Of a DNA stretch of 32,009 nucleotides, positions 16,855-27,389 are shown piece after piece. The stretch covers positions 1 through 32,009 of the forward strand of contig CAMOQV010000004.1 in the NCBI GenBank assembly GCA_946623205.1. The letters run 5' to 3'. Position 1 is the first letter of the stretch. Every line of letters starts with the position of its first letter. Below the pieces are notes generated by a model. The model saw only the letters and a program-made list of their open reading frames with translations. It did no database searches and was not told where the DNA came from. This DNA is from an uncultured Clostridia bacterium (GTDB lineage: Bacteria; Bacillota; Clostridia; Christensenellales; UBA3700). The position numbers and the translations under genes were made by a program.

Positions 16855-19311
16855 CTAAATTAAATTGTGAGCATAAATCGCATATATTACAGATTCATAC
16901 TTCTTCTTAGCTACCTTCTTTAGAATATTCTTGCCCTTAGCTGTTCTTGCTTCGATATCTACATCATCAGTATTTACAGCAACCAAATCTCCATCAACAA
17001 AGAATATAGCAAAATCATATGGATTTGTTACCAAAGATACAAAGGCAAGATCTTTAGGTTTTGATACATCACAAAGGGTTACACCCTTTCCGTATCTATT
17101 CTTTGGCTCAATTGTTGGCAAGATAACTCTCTTTGCAATACCATTTGCAAGGATAACTACAATCTCACCTTCGTTTCTATTTTGAGCGACATATTTAACC
17201 TTATCTTTATCGTTCAATTTAATGCCCTTAACACCTGAAGAACGTCTTCCTTGATCTGGAACATCAGCATATGCATTTAGGATATTACCAAGCTCTGTTA
17301 CAAATACGATATATTCAGAGTCTTTGTCTACTATTTCAACATTTATTACTTGGTCGTCATCTTTTAGGATAATTGCTGGATACGTAGCCTTTTTATCCAT
17401 TGGATATTCAGCTGCAGATGTCTTTTTGATCATACCATTTTGCGTAGCAAAGTATAATTCTTTGTCCTTCAATTCTGCTTCGCCAAATAAAGCTACAATT
17501 GCATCGTCAGAATCCAATTTTCCTAGCTTATTAATAGTTGTTCCTTTAGATTTCCATTTATCTTCAGTCAACATGTCTACGCTAAATACGCATGCTTGAC
17601 CGTTTTTGGTTAGAGCTATTAATCTTTCGTCGCCATTTACCTTTATTGCTCTCTTAACAAGTTCGTTTGCTGAGCAATTAACGATGTTCTTTTGAGCCAT
17701 CTTATATGACTTATCAGTCATAAATCTTAAAGTTCCTTGATAATTTAGAAGAACATATCCAGAAACTAAATGAGCTTCAATAATCTCTTCAGCTTTAATC
17801 ATTTGTGGATGTTCAGCTTCGTCAACAATTTGCGTTACACGAGGCGTAGCAAACTTAGCTTTAATCTCTAATAATTCTTTCTTAACAATATTCAATTGCT
17901 TCTTTTTAGATTCAAGAATTGATTGAAGCTCTGCAATCTTCTTCTTTAGATTCTCAAGTTCTTCTTCCATCTTATGAACATCTAATCTATTCAATCTCTT
18001 TAATGGAATATCTAATACAGCTGTTGCTTGCTTATCTGTTAAGTTAAACTCTTTTCTTAATGTCTCTTTTGACTCTTCATATGTAGGTGAAGATAAGACA
18101 ATATCTACGACACGTCTAATGTTATTTACAGCAACTAAAAGACCTTCTAAAATGTGTGCTCTATTTGAAGCTGCTGTTAAGTCATATTCGCTACGTCTAA
18201 AGATGACTTCTCTTTGGAATTCTACATATCTTGATATGTAGCCAAGCAAAGATAATTGCTCTGGTTTACCATCTGCAATTGCCATCATATTAACATTAAA
18301 TGCACACTCTAATTGTGTTGATTTATATAGGCCTGCTAAGATACGTTTTGCATTAGCTTCTTTCTTGATTCTAATTACGCAACGAATACCATCTCTATTG
18401 GATTCATCGTTGATATCTTGAATTCCACCATACAAATCTTTCTTTGTTTCTCTAAGACCATTAATTCTCTTTAGAAGTTCAGCTTTATTTACTTGGAATG
18501 GAATTTCTGTAATTACAATACTTTCTTTATCTCCATCTTTTTCGATAGAAGCTTTTGCTCGCATTATAACTTTTCCCTTACCAGTTTCGTATGCTTCTTT
18601 AATTCCATCACTATTTATAATCAAGGCGCCTGTTGGGAAATCAGGAGCTGGGATGTATTTCATCATTTCATCTAAAGTAATTTTACTGTTATCTATGTAT
18701 GCACAAACACCATCAATAACTTCACCTAAGTTATGTGTTGGAATATTTGTAGACATACCAACAGCAATACCAGATGAACCATTTACTAATAGATTTGGGA
18801 ATCTTCCTGGCAATAAATCTGGTTCTTCTAATGTATCGTCAAAGTTTAGAACCATCTTAACCGTATTTTTATCCAAATCTCTTAAAAGTTCCATTGCAAG
18901 TGGCGCAAGCTTTGCTTCTGTATAACGCATAGCAGCTGCACCATCACCATCTACAGAACCATAGTTACCCTGTCCAGAAATTAGTGGCATTCTTACGTTG
19001 AATGATTGCGCAAGTCTAACCATTGCATCATAAACTGAACTATCTCCGTGTGGATGGTATTTACCTAAACAATCACCAACTACTCTTGCAGATTTAACAA
19101 AAGGTTTATCTGGAGTAATACCCAATTGGCTCATTGTATATAGGATTCTTCTTTGTACTGGCTTTAAGCCATCCTCAATTCTTGGGATAGCTCTATCCAT
19201 GATTACGTGTTCAGAAAATGGAATCATTGAATTATGAAGTACTTCTTCAACAGTACATTCAAGCATCTTTGATGTATCTTCTATATTCTCATCATTTTTC
19301 TTTCTTGGCAT
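16855..19311 (-). CDS. parC: Type IIA topoisomerase subunit A (topoisomerase IV ParC-like / GyrA paralogue)
   Basis: [47 protein letters not shown] (catalytic Tyr), [24 protein letters not shown]; no QRRGGKG GyrA box at its usual place. Confidence 0.85.
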   Translation of the reverse strand: MPRKKNDENIEDTSKMLECTVEEVLHNSMIPFSEHVIMDRAIPRIEDGLKPVQRRILYTMSQLGITPDKPFVKSARVVGDCLGKYHPHGDSSVYDAMVRLAQSFNVRMPLISGQGNYGSVDGDGAAAMRYTEAKLAPLAMELLRDLDKNTVKMVLNFDDTLEEPDLLPGRFPNLLVNGSSGIAVGMSTNIPTHNLGEVIDGVCAYIDNSKITLDEMMKYIPAPDFPTGALIINSDGIKEAYETGKGKVIMRAKASIEKDGDKESIVITEIPFQVNKAELLKRINGLRETKKDLYGGIQDINDESNRDGIRCVIRIKKEANAKRILAGLYKSTQLECAFNVNMMAIADGKPEQLSLLGYISRYVEFQREVIFRRSEYDLTAASNRAHILEGLLVAVNNIRRVVDIVLSSPTYEESKETLRKEFNLTDKQATAVLDIPLKRLNRLDVHKMEEELENLKKKIAELQSILESKKKQLNIVKKELLEIKAKFATPRVTQIVDEAEHPQMIKAEEIIEAHLVSGYVLLNYQGTLRFMTDKSYKMAQKNIVNCSANELVKRAIKVNGDERLIALTKNGQACVFSVDMLTEDKWKSKGTTINKLGKLDSDDAIVALFGEAELKDKELYFATQNGMIKKTSAAEYPMDKKATYPAIILKDDDQVINVEIVDKDSEYIVFVTELGNILNAYADVPDQGRRSSGVKGIKLNDKDKVKYVAQNRNEGEIVVILANGIAKRVILPTIEPKNRYGKGVTLCDVSKPKDLAFVSLVTNPYDFAIFFVDGDLVAVNTDDVDIEARTAKGKNILKKVAKKKYESVIYAIYAHNLI

Positions 19312-19314
19312 ATT

Positions 19315-21285
19315 CTATCCCTTCTTGTTGATAATATCTTTAAATTCATCTTGTTTGTTAAAGTTAGCATATTCATAGATATACTCTTTTCTTGGGCCAA
19401 CATCTTCACCCATAAGTGTTGAAATTAAGTGGTCAGCTTCAGCTGCATCCTCAATTGTAACTCTCATCAATGCACGTCTCTTTGGATCCATTGTTGTTTC
19501 CCAAAGTTGAGATGGGTTCATTTCACCAAGACCTTTATATCTATTTAATGAATATCCCTTTGATGCTGTTTCTAAAAGCTTTTGAAGCTCAACATTATCA
19601 TAGGCATATCTAACTCCGTTTTTGTCTGTAATTCTATATAGTGGTGGCATACCAACATATAGATAACCATTTGTGATTAATTCCTTCATATATCTAAAGA
19701 AGAATGTTAAAAGAATTGATCTAATGTGGCCACCGTCTTCATCGGCATCGGCTAAGATAATGATTTTGTGGAACTTTAGATTCTTAACATTAAAGTCTTT
19801 ATCAAAACCTGCGCCTAAAGCGTTAATAAGCGAAATAAGCTCATCGTTTTTAACGATGTCTGCCACTCTACATTTTTCTACATTTAGTGGTTTACCTTTT
19901 AAAGGTAAGATTGCTTGAATTTTTGGATCTCTACCCATCTTTGCAGAACCACCAGCAGAATCACCTTCAACGATAAATAATTCGTTTAATTCTGGTTTTT
20001 TACCTGAACAACCTGCTAGCTTTCCAACTAAAGATGATGTATTAGACTTTATTGCTCTAGCAATATTTTTTGCTTCAGCCGATTTTGTTCTTGCCTTCAT
20101 AGCAAGAGCTGCTTTAGCAAAGATTGCGTCTATAACATCTTTTTTAGCTTTGTTGTTTAGATAATCTTTAATTGCATCAGTTAAAAGATTTTCAACAATA
20201 GTTCTTGCTTCTGGATTACCAAGCTTTGTCTTTGTTTGTCCTTCAAATTGAACATTTTGCATCTTAATAGATAAGACAGCTGTTAATCCTTCTCTGAAAT
20301 CTTCGCCAATGTAATTTTCTTGTTTTTCTTTTATGATATTTTTTTGTCTACCAAAATCGTTTAATGCTTTAGTTAATGCTGATTTGAAGCCAACTTCGTG
20401 TGTACCGCCTTCTGTTGTTGGAATATTGTTTACATAACTAAAGATGTTTTCACTATATGTGTCAGTCAATTGCATTGAAACTGAAACATAGAAATTATCT
20501 TGTTTTTTCTCTATTGTTATTGGATTTGGATATAAAACAGTTTTGCCTTCATTTAAATATTGAACAAAATCTGTTAAACCACCTTTATAGCAATATGATT
20601 TAGATTTTGGTTTTCCTGTTTCTGTTAATTGTCTATGATCTGTAATTGAAATCTTTAGACCTGCATTTAAGAAAGCTAAATCCTTTATTCTTTTTCTTAT
20701 TACTTCAAAATCGAACTTTTCTGATTTAAATACTCTCTCATCAGGTAAGAAAGTTACTTTAGTACCTTTCTTTTTCTTATCTGCACATGGTTTAGATGTC
20801 AATTCGCGCTTTATAATACCGCTCTTTACTTTGCCATTAACTTCTGGAGAATAGAACTCAACTTCATATTCTTTTCCATCTCTCCAAATTTGAACTTTTG
20901 TCCAAGCACTTAAAGCGTTTGTAACAGAAGCACCTACACCGTGAAGTCCACCAGAGAAACTATAGTTCTTATTGTTGAACTTACCACCTGCGTGCAATTT
21001 TGTGAAAACAAGATATACACCCGGAACTTTATATTTTGGGTGGATATCTACTGGTATACCTCTACCATTGTCTTGAACTGATATTGAATTATCTTCAAAA
21101 ATCTCTATGTCAATAGAATCACCAAATCCGTTAGATATTTCATCAATACTATTGTCTACGATTTCCCATAGTATGTGATGCATACCTTTTGAACCTGTTG
21201 TTCCAATGTACATACCCGGTCTTTCCCTAACCGGCTCTAGACCTTCTAAAACCTCAAGGTCTTTTGCTCCATAACTATCTGCCAT
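19315..21285 (-). CDS. parE: Type IIA topoisomerase subunit B (ParE-like / GyrB paralogue)
   Basis: VLEGLEPVRERPGMYIG, VDNSIDEISNGFG, GLHGVGASVTNALS, EGDSAGGSAKMGRD, PLKGKPLNVEK, ADADEDGGHIRSILLTFFFR; adjacent to parC-like gene. Confidence 0.88.
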   Translation of the reverse strand: MADSYGAKDLEVLEGLEPVRERPGMYIGTTGSKGMHHILWEIVDNSIDEISNGFGDSIDIEIFEDNSISVQDNGRGIPVDIHPKYKVPGVYLVFTKLHAGGKFNNKNYSFSGGLHGVGASVTNALSAWTKVQIWRDGKEYEVEFYSPEVNGKVKSGIIKRELTSKPCADKKKKGTKVTFLPDERVFKSEKFDFEVIRKRIKDLAFLNAGLKISITDHRQLTETGKPKSKSYCYKGGLTDFVQYLNEGKTVLYPNPITIEKKQDNFYVSVSMQLTDTYSENIFSYVNNIPTTEGGTHEVGFKSALTKALNDFGRQKNIIKEKQENYIGEDFREGLTAVLSIKMQNVQFEGQTKTKLGNPEARTIVENLLTDAIKDYLNNKAKKDVIDAIFAKAALAMKARTKSAEAKNIARAIKSNTSSLVGKLAGCSGKKPELNELFIVEGDSAGGSAKMGRDPKIQAILPLKGKPLNVEKCRVADIVKNDELISLINALGAGFDKDFNVKNLKFHKIIILADADEDGGHIRSILLTFFFRYMKELITNGYLYVGMPPLYRITDKNGVRYAYDNVELQKLLETASKGYSLNRYKGLGEMNPSQLWETTMDPKRRALMRVTIEDAAEADHLISTLMGEDVGPRKEYIYEYANFNKQDEFKDIINKKG

Positions 21286-21293
21286 TTTTGTCC

Positions 21294-22196
21294 TTATTTA
21301 TTGTGTGATTCAAAGAATGCTAATGCATCTGCATAAACTTCATCTTTGTTAATTTCATTTAGTATTTCGTGACGTGCGCCCTCATATAGTTTCATTTCTA
21401 CATTGAAACCAAATCCCTTATACATCTCATATAAGTTCTTAACCAAAGCACCCATTCCACCAACTGGATCTTGATCGCCAGAAATGATGAAAATTGGTAA
21501 ATCTTTTCTAATTTGCTTTGGAGCATCTCCGTAGATTTGCTTTAATCCATTAAAGAATGATTTGTAGAATCCTAAAGATAATATGTATCCACACATTGGA
21601 TTTGCATTATATTTATCTACTTCCTTTGGATCTCTATTTAACCAAGCGTTTGTCTTTCCTTCTGCTTTAAATGGTTTTTCATATGCGCCAAAAGATAATT
21701 TAGCAATAAATTTTGCTGGCTTATCTTTGCCTAACAATGCAGTTTGAAGATTAGCAACCATTCCGCCAAGTTTAGCATCTGATGTATCCATTCTTGCCGA
21801 ACCGCATAGAACGCAAGCAACAATCTTATCTGAATATTTTTGAATGTATCCTTGAGATAAGAATGATCCATATGAATGTCCAAATAGAATTACTGGTAAT
21901 TTATATTTATCTTTAGCATAGTCTGTTAAAAGCGCCATATCTTCGATAGTATCGAAATAGCAATCTCCTTCTGGCACAATACCTAATTTGCCTTGTGCTG
22001 TCTTACCATGAGCTCTATGGTCATCTGCTAAAACAATATAACCATTCTTATTTAAGAATTTAGCAAAATGTTCATATCTTGCAGCATCTTCTGCCATACC
22101 ATGAGCAATTTGTACTACAGCTTTAGGAGCTTTAACTTCGTCCCAAACATATACGTTAAGTTCATAATCTTTGTAAGCTTTAAATTTCATTTCCAT
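21294..22196 (-). CDS. Alpha/beta hydrolase (monoacylglycerol lipase/lysophospholipase-like)
   Basis: VQIAHGMAEDAARYEHFAKFLNKNGYIVLADDHRAHGKT, nucleophile elbow GHSYGS, SGDQDPVGG, GARHEILNE; ATG at 22196 with SD GGAGGGG. Confidence 0.88.
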   Translation of the reverse strand: MEMKFKAYKDYELNVYVWDEVKAPKAVVQIAHGMAEDAARYEHFAKFLNKNGYIVLADDHRAHGKTAQGKLGIVPEGDCYFDTIEDMALLTDYAKDKYKLPVILFGHSYGSFLSQGYIQKYSDKIVACVLCGSARMDTSDAKLGGMVANLQTALLGKDKPAKFIAKLSFGAYEKPFKAEGKTNAWLNRDPKEVDKYNANPMCGYILSLGFYKSFFNGLKQIYGDAPKQIRKDLPIFIISGDQDPVGGMGALVKNLYEMYKGFGFNVEMKLYEGARHEILNEINKDEVYADALAFFESHNK

Positions 22197-22221
22197 AATT
22201 ATCCCCTCCAAATCCTCAAAT

Positions 22222-22250
22222 ATTATACTATATATTTATATATAAATCAA
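22222..22250 (-). promoter_or_regulatory. Putative sigma-A promoter of the hydrolase-parE-parC operon
   Basis: On - strand TTGATT (22250-22245), N17, TATAAT (22227-22222). Confidence 0.75.
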
Positions 22251-22349
22251 GATAGCGCCACTAGATATTGTGGTCAATCTTTGTCTAAATCACAAGATTT
22301 TGGGGCTACCAAAGCACCTGGCAGCCCTAAATCAAAAGGAAGGAATTAT

Positions 22350-22394
22350 ATGAAACACAAACACTTTACGAGTAATTCTCGATTGCTCTTTTAA
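22350..22394 (+). CDS. Candidate 14-aa small ORF (MKHKHFTSNSRLLF) with strong Shine-Dalgarno
   Basis: aaaaggaaggaattat-ATG...TAA; overlaps antisense the 3' end of the WYL gene; no homology information available. Confidence 0.3.
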   Translation: MKHKHFTSNSRLLF

Positions 22395-23352
22395 GCTCGT
22401 TTTTTATATCTAAAACCAATGATGCAGGCGATATTACTTTTGCCTCATCAATATATTGAAGCGCCCAATATTTCATAGCAAGCGGTGATGATTTACAAGT
22501 AGCTACAATATGTCCATTCGACTTTTCTATAAAGTTCACTTTCTTACCAAACCAATCAAACATTACATCAACCATTGATTTATCTTTTAGCTCTACTACA
22601 ACCTTACATGGCACATCTGAAAACATATATGGTAAAGCATCAGAAAGCACTTCATCATCTACCCCATGGAAAAATGATGGTAGAGTATTAATATCATCAG
22701 CTTTTTTATTTAAAATTTTCATATTTGTTATCTTATCTATCTTGTAATATGAAAGACTTCCCCTCTCCATATTTTTTGACATAAGATAGTATCTTTGATT
22801 CTTGACAATTAATCTATATGGAGAAACTATTGATTTTTTATCTGGATGTTTTGGAACCAATTCATAATGCATATTAAATGCGTTATAATCAAACTCTACT
22901 TGCTTGTTTTTAGCTATTGCTTCATCTAGCAATTCAATGTTTAAAAACACTTCATTATTTGGGGTTTTATTCCACTCATTTATAGCATTAACATACTTTG
23001 TATGTTCTTTTAGCTCGCTAGTCGTTTGATTTAGTAGTTTATTTATAAGCTCACTTGAAAATAATTTTGGTATATATTTGTTAGATAAAACACTATCTAC
23101 CATAAACTTAATTTCACCATCGCTATACTCTTCTTGATTTAAATACGCACCACGTGCAGTGATGATAATATCATAGCCAAAAGATATTAAAAATTTAACA
23201 TTTCTTGCTACTGCTCTTCTTTCAAAATCAAAGTCATAATCTTGCTTTAAAAGATCCACAATTTTATCATAACTTAGTGGATGCGATTGACTAGATTTCT
23301 CCTCTAACAATTTCAAAATAGCAATTATAGATGTTTTCTTTTCGCTTGGCAT
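22366..23352 (-). CDS. WYL-domain transcriptional regulator with N-terminal HTH
   Basis: N-terminal winged-helix-like segment; WYL core VEFDYNAFN...SPYRLIVKNQRYYLMSKN; C-terminal extension typical of the family. Confidence 0.88.
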   Translation of the reverse strand: MPSEKKTSIIAILKLLEEKSSQSHPLSYDKIVDLLKQDYDFDFERRAVARNVKFLISFGYDIIITARGAYLNQEEYSDGEIKFMVDSVLSNKYIPKLFSSELINKLLNQTTSELKEHTKYVNAINEWNKTPNNEVFLNIELLDEAIAKNKQVEFDYNAFNMHYELVPKHPDKKSIVSPYRLIVKNQRYYLMSKNMERGSLSYYKIDKITNMKILNKKADDINTLPSFFHGVDDEVLSDALPYMFSDVPCKVVVELKDKSMVDVMFDWFGKKVNFIEKSNGHIVATCKSSPLAMKYWALQYIDEAKVISPASLVLDIKNELKRAIENYS

Positions 23353-23546
23353 ATCCTCACCTCCACTTCCTTTTTATCACTATATGACGAAATTGTCTTC
23401 TATTTTCGAAAAATGCCTTTTTAGATGTCCTAATTTCCACCCAATTCCAAATATATGTTCACTTTTGTTTATATCTTGTCCTAAATTTCGTATCTTTCTT
23501 TGTGTTTTTGAGCCATTTAATATAAAATGCTTTTAGGAGCAATTAT

Positions 23547-24716
23547 ATGGGATACGACATTTATTTGAAAAAAGGCGAAGAAAAAAGAATTATTGCAGGA
23601 CACAGTTGGGTTTATGCTAACGAAGTAGCAAAAATTGAAGGCAAAGATAAAAACGGTGCACTATCTAGTGTATACACTTGGGATAAAAGATATATCGGCA
23701 AAGGATATATAAACCATCTATCTAAAATATTAGTTAGAATTTTTATTAGAGATGATAAAGAAGATTCTAAAGATTTATATATTGAAAGAATCAAAAAAGC
23801 TAACGAATATAGAGAGAAATTAGGATACAAAAATGCCTACAGAGTCGTATTTTCAGAAGCAGACAATTTGCCTGGCCTTATCGTAGATAAATATTCCGAT
23901 TATTTAGTTGTACAATTATTGTCTTTAGGTATTAACCAAAGAAAAGATTTAATTATTGACGCCCTAAAAGAAGTATTTAATCCAAAAGGAATATATGAAC
24001 GTTCAGATGTGTCTGCTCGTTTAAAAGAAGGTCTTGAAGAATCTACAGGACTTTTATATGGTGAAGTTCCTGATGAGATCATAATTGAAGAAAATAACAT
24101 AAAGATGTCTGTTAATGTTAAGCAAGGACAAAAGACAGGATATTTTTTAGATCAAAAAGAAAATAGATTAGCATTAAGAAAATACACTAAAAATGCAACT
24201 GTTTTAGATTGTTTCTGTAATTCTGGCGGTTTTTCTATGAATGCAGCAACAAACGCAAAAGAAGTTATTGCTTGCGATATCTCTCAACTAGCACTAGATA
24301 ACGTAAAAAGAAATATTGAACTTAATGGATTCAAAAATGTAACTACAAAATGCGGTGATGTATTTGAAGTATTAAGAAATTATAAGCAAAGTGGCGAAAA
24401 GTTTGATGTGGTTGTTTTAGATCCACCAGCTTTTTGCAAATCTCAAAATGAAGTTAAAGATGCATATAGAGGATATAAAGATATAAATATCTTAGGAATG
24501 AAAATTGTTAAAGATGGAGGATATCTTGTAACATCTTCTTGTTCTCACTATATGACTTTTAATTTGTTTGAAAAGATGCTTATTGATGCAGCAAAAGAAT
24601 CTAGAAAAAAAGTCAGATGCGTAGAAATTAAATCTCAAGCACCTGACCATCCATCTCTTCTTTGCGCAGACGAAACTCAATATTTAAAATTCTTTGTTCT
24701 TCATATTGAAGACTAA
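23547..24716 (+). CDS. Class I SAM-dependent rRNA methyltransferase, RlmI-like (PUA + methyltransferase)
   Basis: N-terminal PUA-like LKKGEEKRIIAGHSWVYANEV; VNVKQGQKTGYFLDQKENR; VLDCFCNSGGFSMNAA; VVLDPPAFCKSQ; SCSHYM; SD AGGAGC. Confidence 0.93.
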   Translation: MGYDIYLKKGEEKRIIAGHSWVYANEVAKIEGKDKNGALSSVYTWDKRYIGKGYINHLSKILVRIFIRDDKEDSKDLYIERIKKANEYREKLGYKNAYRVVFSEADNLPGLIVDKYSDYLVVQLLSLGINQRKDLIIDALKEVFNPKGIYERSDVSARLKEGLEESTGLLYGEVPDEIIIEENNIKMSVNVKQGQKTGYFLDQKENRLALRKYTKNATVLDCFCNSGGFSMNAATNAKEVIACDISQLALDNVKRNIELNGFKNVTTKCGDVFEVLRNYKQSGEKFDVVVLDPPAFCKSQNEVKDAYRGYKDINILGMKIVKDGGYLVTSSCSHYMTFNLFEKMLIDAAKESRKKVRCVEIKSQAPDHPSLLCADETQYLKFFVLHIED

Positions 24717-25976
24717 TTAAAGAACTATCTTAATATTGAATAATCCTTCTTTATCGCCAAAGGCGGTAATAGTTCCTTTATGTCTTTTCACGATTTCTTT
24801 AGCAATCGATAAACCTATTCCACTGCCATCTCTACCACTTGCTCTAGCATCTGCCGATCTATAGAATCTTTCAAAGCATGCATCCATGTTTTCTTCTTTT
24901 ATTCCTTCCGCGTCATTTTGGGCCAATATAACTACTTTTTGCCCTTGCTTTGATAACTTAAAGCAAGTTTTCGTCTTTGCGTATTTTGAGGCGTTTTCTA
25001 AGACGATAGAAACTAATTCTCTTATCAATCTATCATCGCCCATTATCTTAATATTATCTTCGATAGAATAATCGAATAATCGTTCATTTGTTGTAAGTGC
25101 AGGCGAAAATGCCTCGATAGCTTCGTTTGCAATAGTCGATAAATCCAATTCAGTTTTTTCTGTCTTTGTTGCCTCATCCAATCTTGCAAGCGCGGTTAAA
25201 CTCTTAACCATTGTTGCAAGCTTATTTACTTGCTTAGAAATAATCCTTGTTGATTCACTCTCTCCTGATTCCATTTCTACTATTTCATTATTTGCAGAAA
25301 TAATTGTAAGTGGAGTTTTTAATTCATGCGAAGCATCTGTTATAAACTGTTTTTGCTTATCATAGCTTTCAGCTATAGGTTTTACAACTCTATTAGAAAT
25401 CAATAATACTAAAATAAATATTGCTAATACTGCACCGACAGCAACAATTATGCTTACCAACAAGAAGTTCTTAGCATAATCTAATTGTTGAGAACAATCG
25501 ACAAAGATAACCATCTTTCCATCGTCGACAACTTTATATCTATAGCTTCCAACATAGCCTGAAGTTTTTGACGAGTCTTTAACATCATTTGCCATATTTA
25601 AAGCTTCTTCTTGAGATATTGACGCAATATGATTCATATCATAACTAATGGTTGAATCCTCGTTATATTTAACCGAAAAATATCTTGTTGAATAAGGTGT
25701 TTCTTTGTTTAGCTTATATTCTTCTAAAGACCTATTAAAGTCATCCTTATTAAATCTTTCTTCTGGAGGTGGCAACTCGCCCTCTTTTGGCTCAAACTCC
25801 CCTTGAGGAATGTTAAATGCTCCATTGTTATTCGCTAAAAAGCCTACAACATTATCTGCATCTTTCGCTACTCTTGAATAATTAACAATGTTAATTACGC
25901 CTAGAATAATAGCAAACACTGCTACTATAGATAAAATCGTAATTATAATAAATTTCTTTCTTAATGCATTTACCAT
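24717..25976 (-). CDS. Membrane sensor histidine kinase
   Basis: Two TM segments flanking extracytoplasmic region; H-box FITDASHELKTPLTII; N-box ENASKYAKT; G-box DGSGIGLSIAKEIVKRHKG. Confidence 0.94.
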   Translation of the reverse strand: MVNALRKKFIIITILSIVAVFAIILGVINIVNYSRVAKDADNVVGFLANNNGAFNIPQGEFEPKEGELPPPEERFNKDDFNRSLEEYKLNKETPYSTRYFSVKYNEDSTISYDMNHIASISQEEALNMANDVKDSSKTSGYVGSYRYKVVDDGKMVIFVDCSQQLDYAKNFLLVSIIVAVGAVLAIFILVLLISNRVVKPIAESYDKQKQFITDASHELKTPLTIISANNEIVEMESGESESTRIISKQVNKLATMVKSLTALARLDEATKTEKTELDLSTIANEAIEAFSPALTTNERLFDYSIEDNIKIMGDDRLIRELVSIVLENASKYAKTKTCFKLSKQGQKVVILAQNDAEGIKEENMDACFERFYRSADARASGRDGSGIGLSIAKEIVKRHKGTITAFGDKEGLFNIKIVL

Positions 25977-26647
25977 TATTTTTTCTCTTCAAGCCTATAG
26001 CCTATGCCTCTCATCGCCTTAATTTGGCAATTTGATTGTATCGCCTCAAGCTTTTTCCTTAATGATGATATAAATACCCACACAACGTTAATTTCGGCTT
26101 CTGTGTCGAATTCCCATACGCTTTCCATAATTTTTTCTGTAGAAAGAACTACACCTTGGTTGCGCATTAAATGTTCCATTAACTTATATTCTTTTCCTGT
26201 TAATCTAATTACGCCTTCATTTGTAGATAGTTCAAAAGTATTTGGGTTTAAAGTTGTATTGCCAATTACGTAATTTGTTGCAATATCTCCCTTTCTTCTA
26301 ACTAAAGCTCTAATTCTTGCCAACAACTCTTTTACGACAAATGGTTTAGTTAGATAATCGTCTGCCCCTGAATCTAATCCAAACACCTTATCGTCGATTT
26401 CTGCTTTAGCTGTCAAAATTAAAACTGGAGTATGATTATTCTTTTCTCTTAATTTTTTTACGACGCTATAACCATCCATCTTAGGCATCATAACGTCTAA
26501 GATAATACCATCATATTCTCCATACTCAGCGTATTCTAAAGCTTCTTCCCCATCGAAAGCTTGATCAACGTCGAATTTGTTTAATTCTAATACCTTTTTA
26601 ATTGTATTAGATAAGTCCTTCTCGTCTTCTGCCAATAATAGTTTCAT
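25976..26647 (-). CDS. OmpR/PhoB-family response regulator
   Basis: LLLAEDEKDL, DGIILDVMMPKMDGY, LILTAKAEIDDKVFGLDSGADDYLTKPF; C-terminal winged helix; overlaps kinase start (TAATG). Confidence 0.96.
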   Translation of the reverse strand: MKLLLAEDEKDLSNTIKKVLELNKFDVDQAFDGEEALEYAEYGEYDGIILDVMMPKMDGYSVVKKLREKNNHTPVLILTAKAEIDDKVFGLDSGADDYLTKPFVVKELLARIRALVRRKGDIATNYVIGNTTLNPNTFELSTNEGVIRLTGKEYKLMEHLMRNQGVVLSTEKIMESVWEFDTEAEINVVWVFISSLRKKLEAIQSNCQIKAMRGIGYRLEEKK

Positions 26648-26704
26648 ATTTCACCTCTAGTTCTAGTATAGAAACTATAATTAAATTTTACTTAAAGAAA
26701 TAAA

Positions 26705-26723
26705 GGCGCGGTCAACCCGCGCC
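26705..26723 (-). terminator. Terminator downstream of the LURP-one-related gene
   Basis: On - strand GGCGCGG-GTTGA-CCGCGCC then TTTATTTCTTT. Confidence 0.85.
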
Positions 26724-26744
26724 TATTATGTGTGCTATTAATTA

Positions 26745-27248
26745 TTAATTGCTACTTTCTGCAGCTCTTCTATCTGAGATGTTATCAATAGCGATAACTA
26801 ATGCAATTAAAAACTCTGGTTCATATTCGTCTGATGCATCCAATATAAATGAGTCTCTCAAAGAAATCTTTCTTGTAACATGGCCGATTTGTTTTCCATC
26901 GATTGTAATATTATAATCGAAGCCTAGAATGTTACCCATGATTTCCATATTACCCAATGAGCAATCTTCGATAAAATATCTATCATGCAAAGACCAGAAT
27001 TTTCTTCTTACTGTACAAATCTTGTTTCCTTCTGCATCAAAGACAAAAGCTCTATGTATAAAGATTTTCCAGAATTTGTTTCTTACCATGTATTTAACAT
27101 TTCCTTCCATATCTTTAACAAACTTCTTTGATGTTAATGTCCAAAATCTACCTTCAATTTGATATAAATCTTTAGTGTCAGTTTCATCTCTAACATAAGA
27201 TGATTGTTTAAAAGGTGAAAACCATTTGTTTCTAATAATTAACTTCAT
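26745..27248 (-). CDS. LURP-one-related / YxjI-like (Tubby C-like) protein
   Basis: Beta-strand repeats YQIEGRFWTLTSKKFVKD, EGNVKYMVRNKFWKIFIHRAFVFDAEGNKICTVRRKFWSLHDRYFIED. Confidence 0.72.
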   Translation of the reverse strand: MKLIIRNKWFSPFKQSSYVRDETDTKDLYQIEGRFWTLTSKKFVKDMEGNVKYMVRNKFWKIFIHRAFVFDAEGNKICTVRRKFWSLHDRYFIEDCSLGNMEIMGNILGFDYNITIDGKQIGHVTRKISLRDSFILDASDEYEPEFLIALVIAIDNISDRRAAESSN

Positions 27249-27346
27249 ATTCCCCGCTTCTCCTTTGGTATTATTACCAATTTTATTCTAACACACACGC
27301 AATTAAAAATAAATATATAATTTTGACACCTATGACATAAAAATAG

Positions 27347-27371
27347 ATCGCAGCCCTCTTCGAGCTGCGAT
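27347..27371 (-). terminator. Terminator downstream of the beta-helix lipoprotein
   Basis: On - strand ATCGCAGC-TCGAAGAGG-GCTGCGAT then CTATTTTTATG. Confidence 0.8.
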
Positions 27372-27389
27372 TTGTTGTCCGTCTTCTAG

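Noticed and set aside
22068-22394. 108-aa + strand ORF of the track
   Set aside because: Its first part is antisense to the hydrolase start and crosses the promoter; only the last 14 codons have an SD
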